A DNA stretch of 6,935 bases from Bifidobacterium breve. Lineage in GTDB: Bacteria > Actinomycetota > Acidimicrobiia > Acidimicrobiales > Ilumatobacteraceae. The first letter of the stretch is position 1. The number at the start of each line of letters is the position of its first letter. Positions 6,753 to 6,935 of this stretch are shown here, one piece after another. Both the position numbers and the translations under genes were made by a program. Under the pieces are notes generated by a model. That model did not search any database. It saw only the letters and a program-made list of their open reading frames with translations, and was not told where the DNA came from. The DNA lies in assembly GCA_945896935.1 (NCBI GenBank), contig CAMDER010000093.1, forward strand, positions 1-6,935. Direction: 5' to 3'.

Positions 6753-6935
6753 TCAAACGTAGTTTTTGCCGACACACTCAATGACGTCGAGCGTTTGGGT
6801 TTCTGTTGTTGAAGACCCAGGGATACCTAGCCAGGTGATTCCAGCGAGTCGAAGCAATTCAATTTGCTCGCGGTGATACTCATTATTGTCGGTCTTTGAT
6901 CCAATCGTGTGATCTGGATACGTTGTCAAAAATTC
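6753..6935 (-). CDS. C-terminal 60 residues of an unidentified protein, possibly an LLM-class oxidoreductase (5' part beyond the window)
   Basis: An open minus-strand frame enters from the right edge and ends at TGA (6755-6753), giving 60 residues without a start. The piece contains YHREQIELLRLAGITWLGIPG followed by a helix-like tail ending in VIECVGKNYV. The run 'REQIELLRLAGITWLGI' then a short loop and a terminal helix resembles the C-terminal end of F420-dependent luciferase-like (LLM) oxidoreductases, which often read like 'GVTW...' near the end. That resemblance is from memory and rests on few residues, so the family is only a suggestion. Same strand and a 33-bp gap to acuI suggest a shared transcript. 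Codon use looks like that of its neighbours, and the frame is the only sensible one here. Confidence 0.5.
   Translation of the reverse strand, partial: EFLTTYPDHTIGSKTDNNEYHREQIELLRLAGITWLGIPGSSTTETQTLDVIECVGKNYV

Noticed and set aside
1..6935. Defence islands, CRISPR, mobile elements, tRNA or riboswitch structures
   Set aside because: Nearly every base is inside a recognisable gene and gaps are 48 bp or less. No repeat arrays, transposase fragments or RNA-like structures were visible.

Overview
The window is ordinary chromosomal housekeeping and metabolic sequence from a bacterium, most likely an actinobacterium, possibly of the Acidimicrobiia type with near-balanced base composition. The clues are an actinobacterial-style MenA motif (NDYSDGVRGTD), a short MenE of about 370 residues, the order phoH - ybeY - DUF21/CBS protein, and a YbeY with the actinobacterial GPTDVL signature. 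The taxonomic assignment is inference from memory of these families. No rRNA, tRNA, CRISPR array, insertion sequence, phage gene or toxin-antitoxin pair was seen.

Left part (1-2777): two menaquinone genes are divergently arranged. menA (minus strand, running off the left edge, GTG start at 820) encodes the membrane prenyltransferase that attaches the isoprenoid tail to 1,4-dihydroxy-2-naphthoate. menE (plus strand, 858-1973) encodes the o-succinylbenzoate-CoA ligase that acts earlier in the same pathway. Only 37 bp separate their start codons. A classical SDR oxidoreductase of unknown substrate follows menE by 27 bp, probably on the same transcript.

Middle part (2784-5672, minus strand, read right to left): phoH, ybeY and a CNNM/CorC-like membrane protein form a tightly overlapping cassette, with an 8-nt overlap (phoH/ybeY) and a 1-nt overlap (ybeY/DUF21 gene). 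PhoH-like ATPase and YbeY are linked to RNA metabolism and rRNA maturation. The DUF21/CBS protein is probably a cation (Mg2+) transporter or regulator. The cassette ends head-on against the SDR gene, with 6 bp between the stop codons.

Right part (5721-6935, minus strand): an AcuI/YhdH-type acrylyl-CoA reductase lies 48 bp upstream of phoH. The last 60 codons of another same-strand gene, possibly an LLM-class oxidoreductase, enter from the right edge.

I found no convincing new biological system. The points most worth checking are a Cys in place of the usual catalytic Asn in the SDR, the very compact menA/menE divergent promoter region, and the head-on gene ends.
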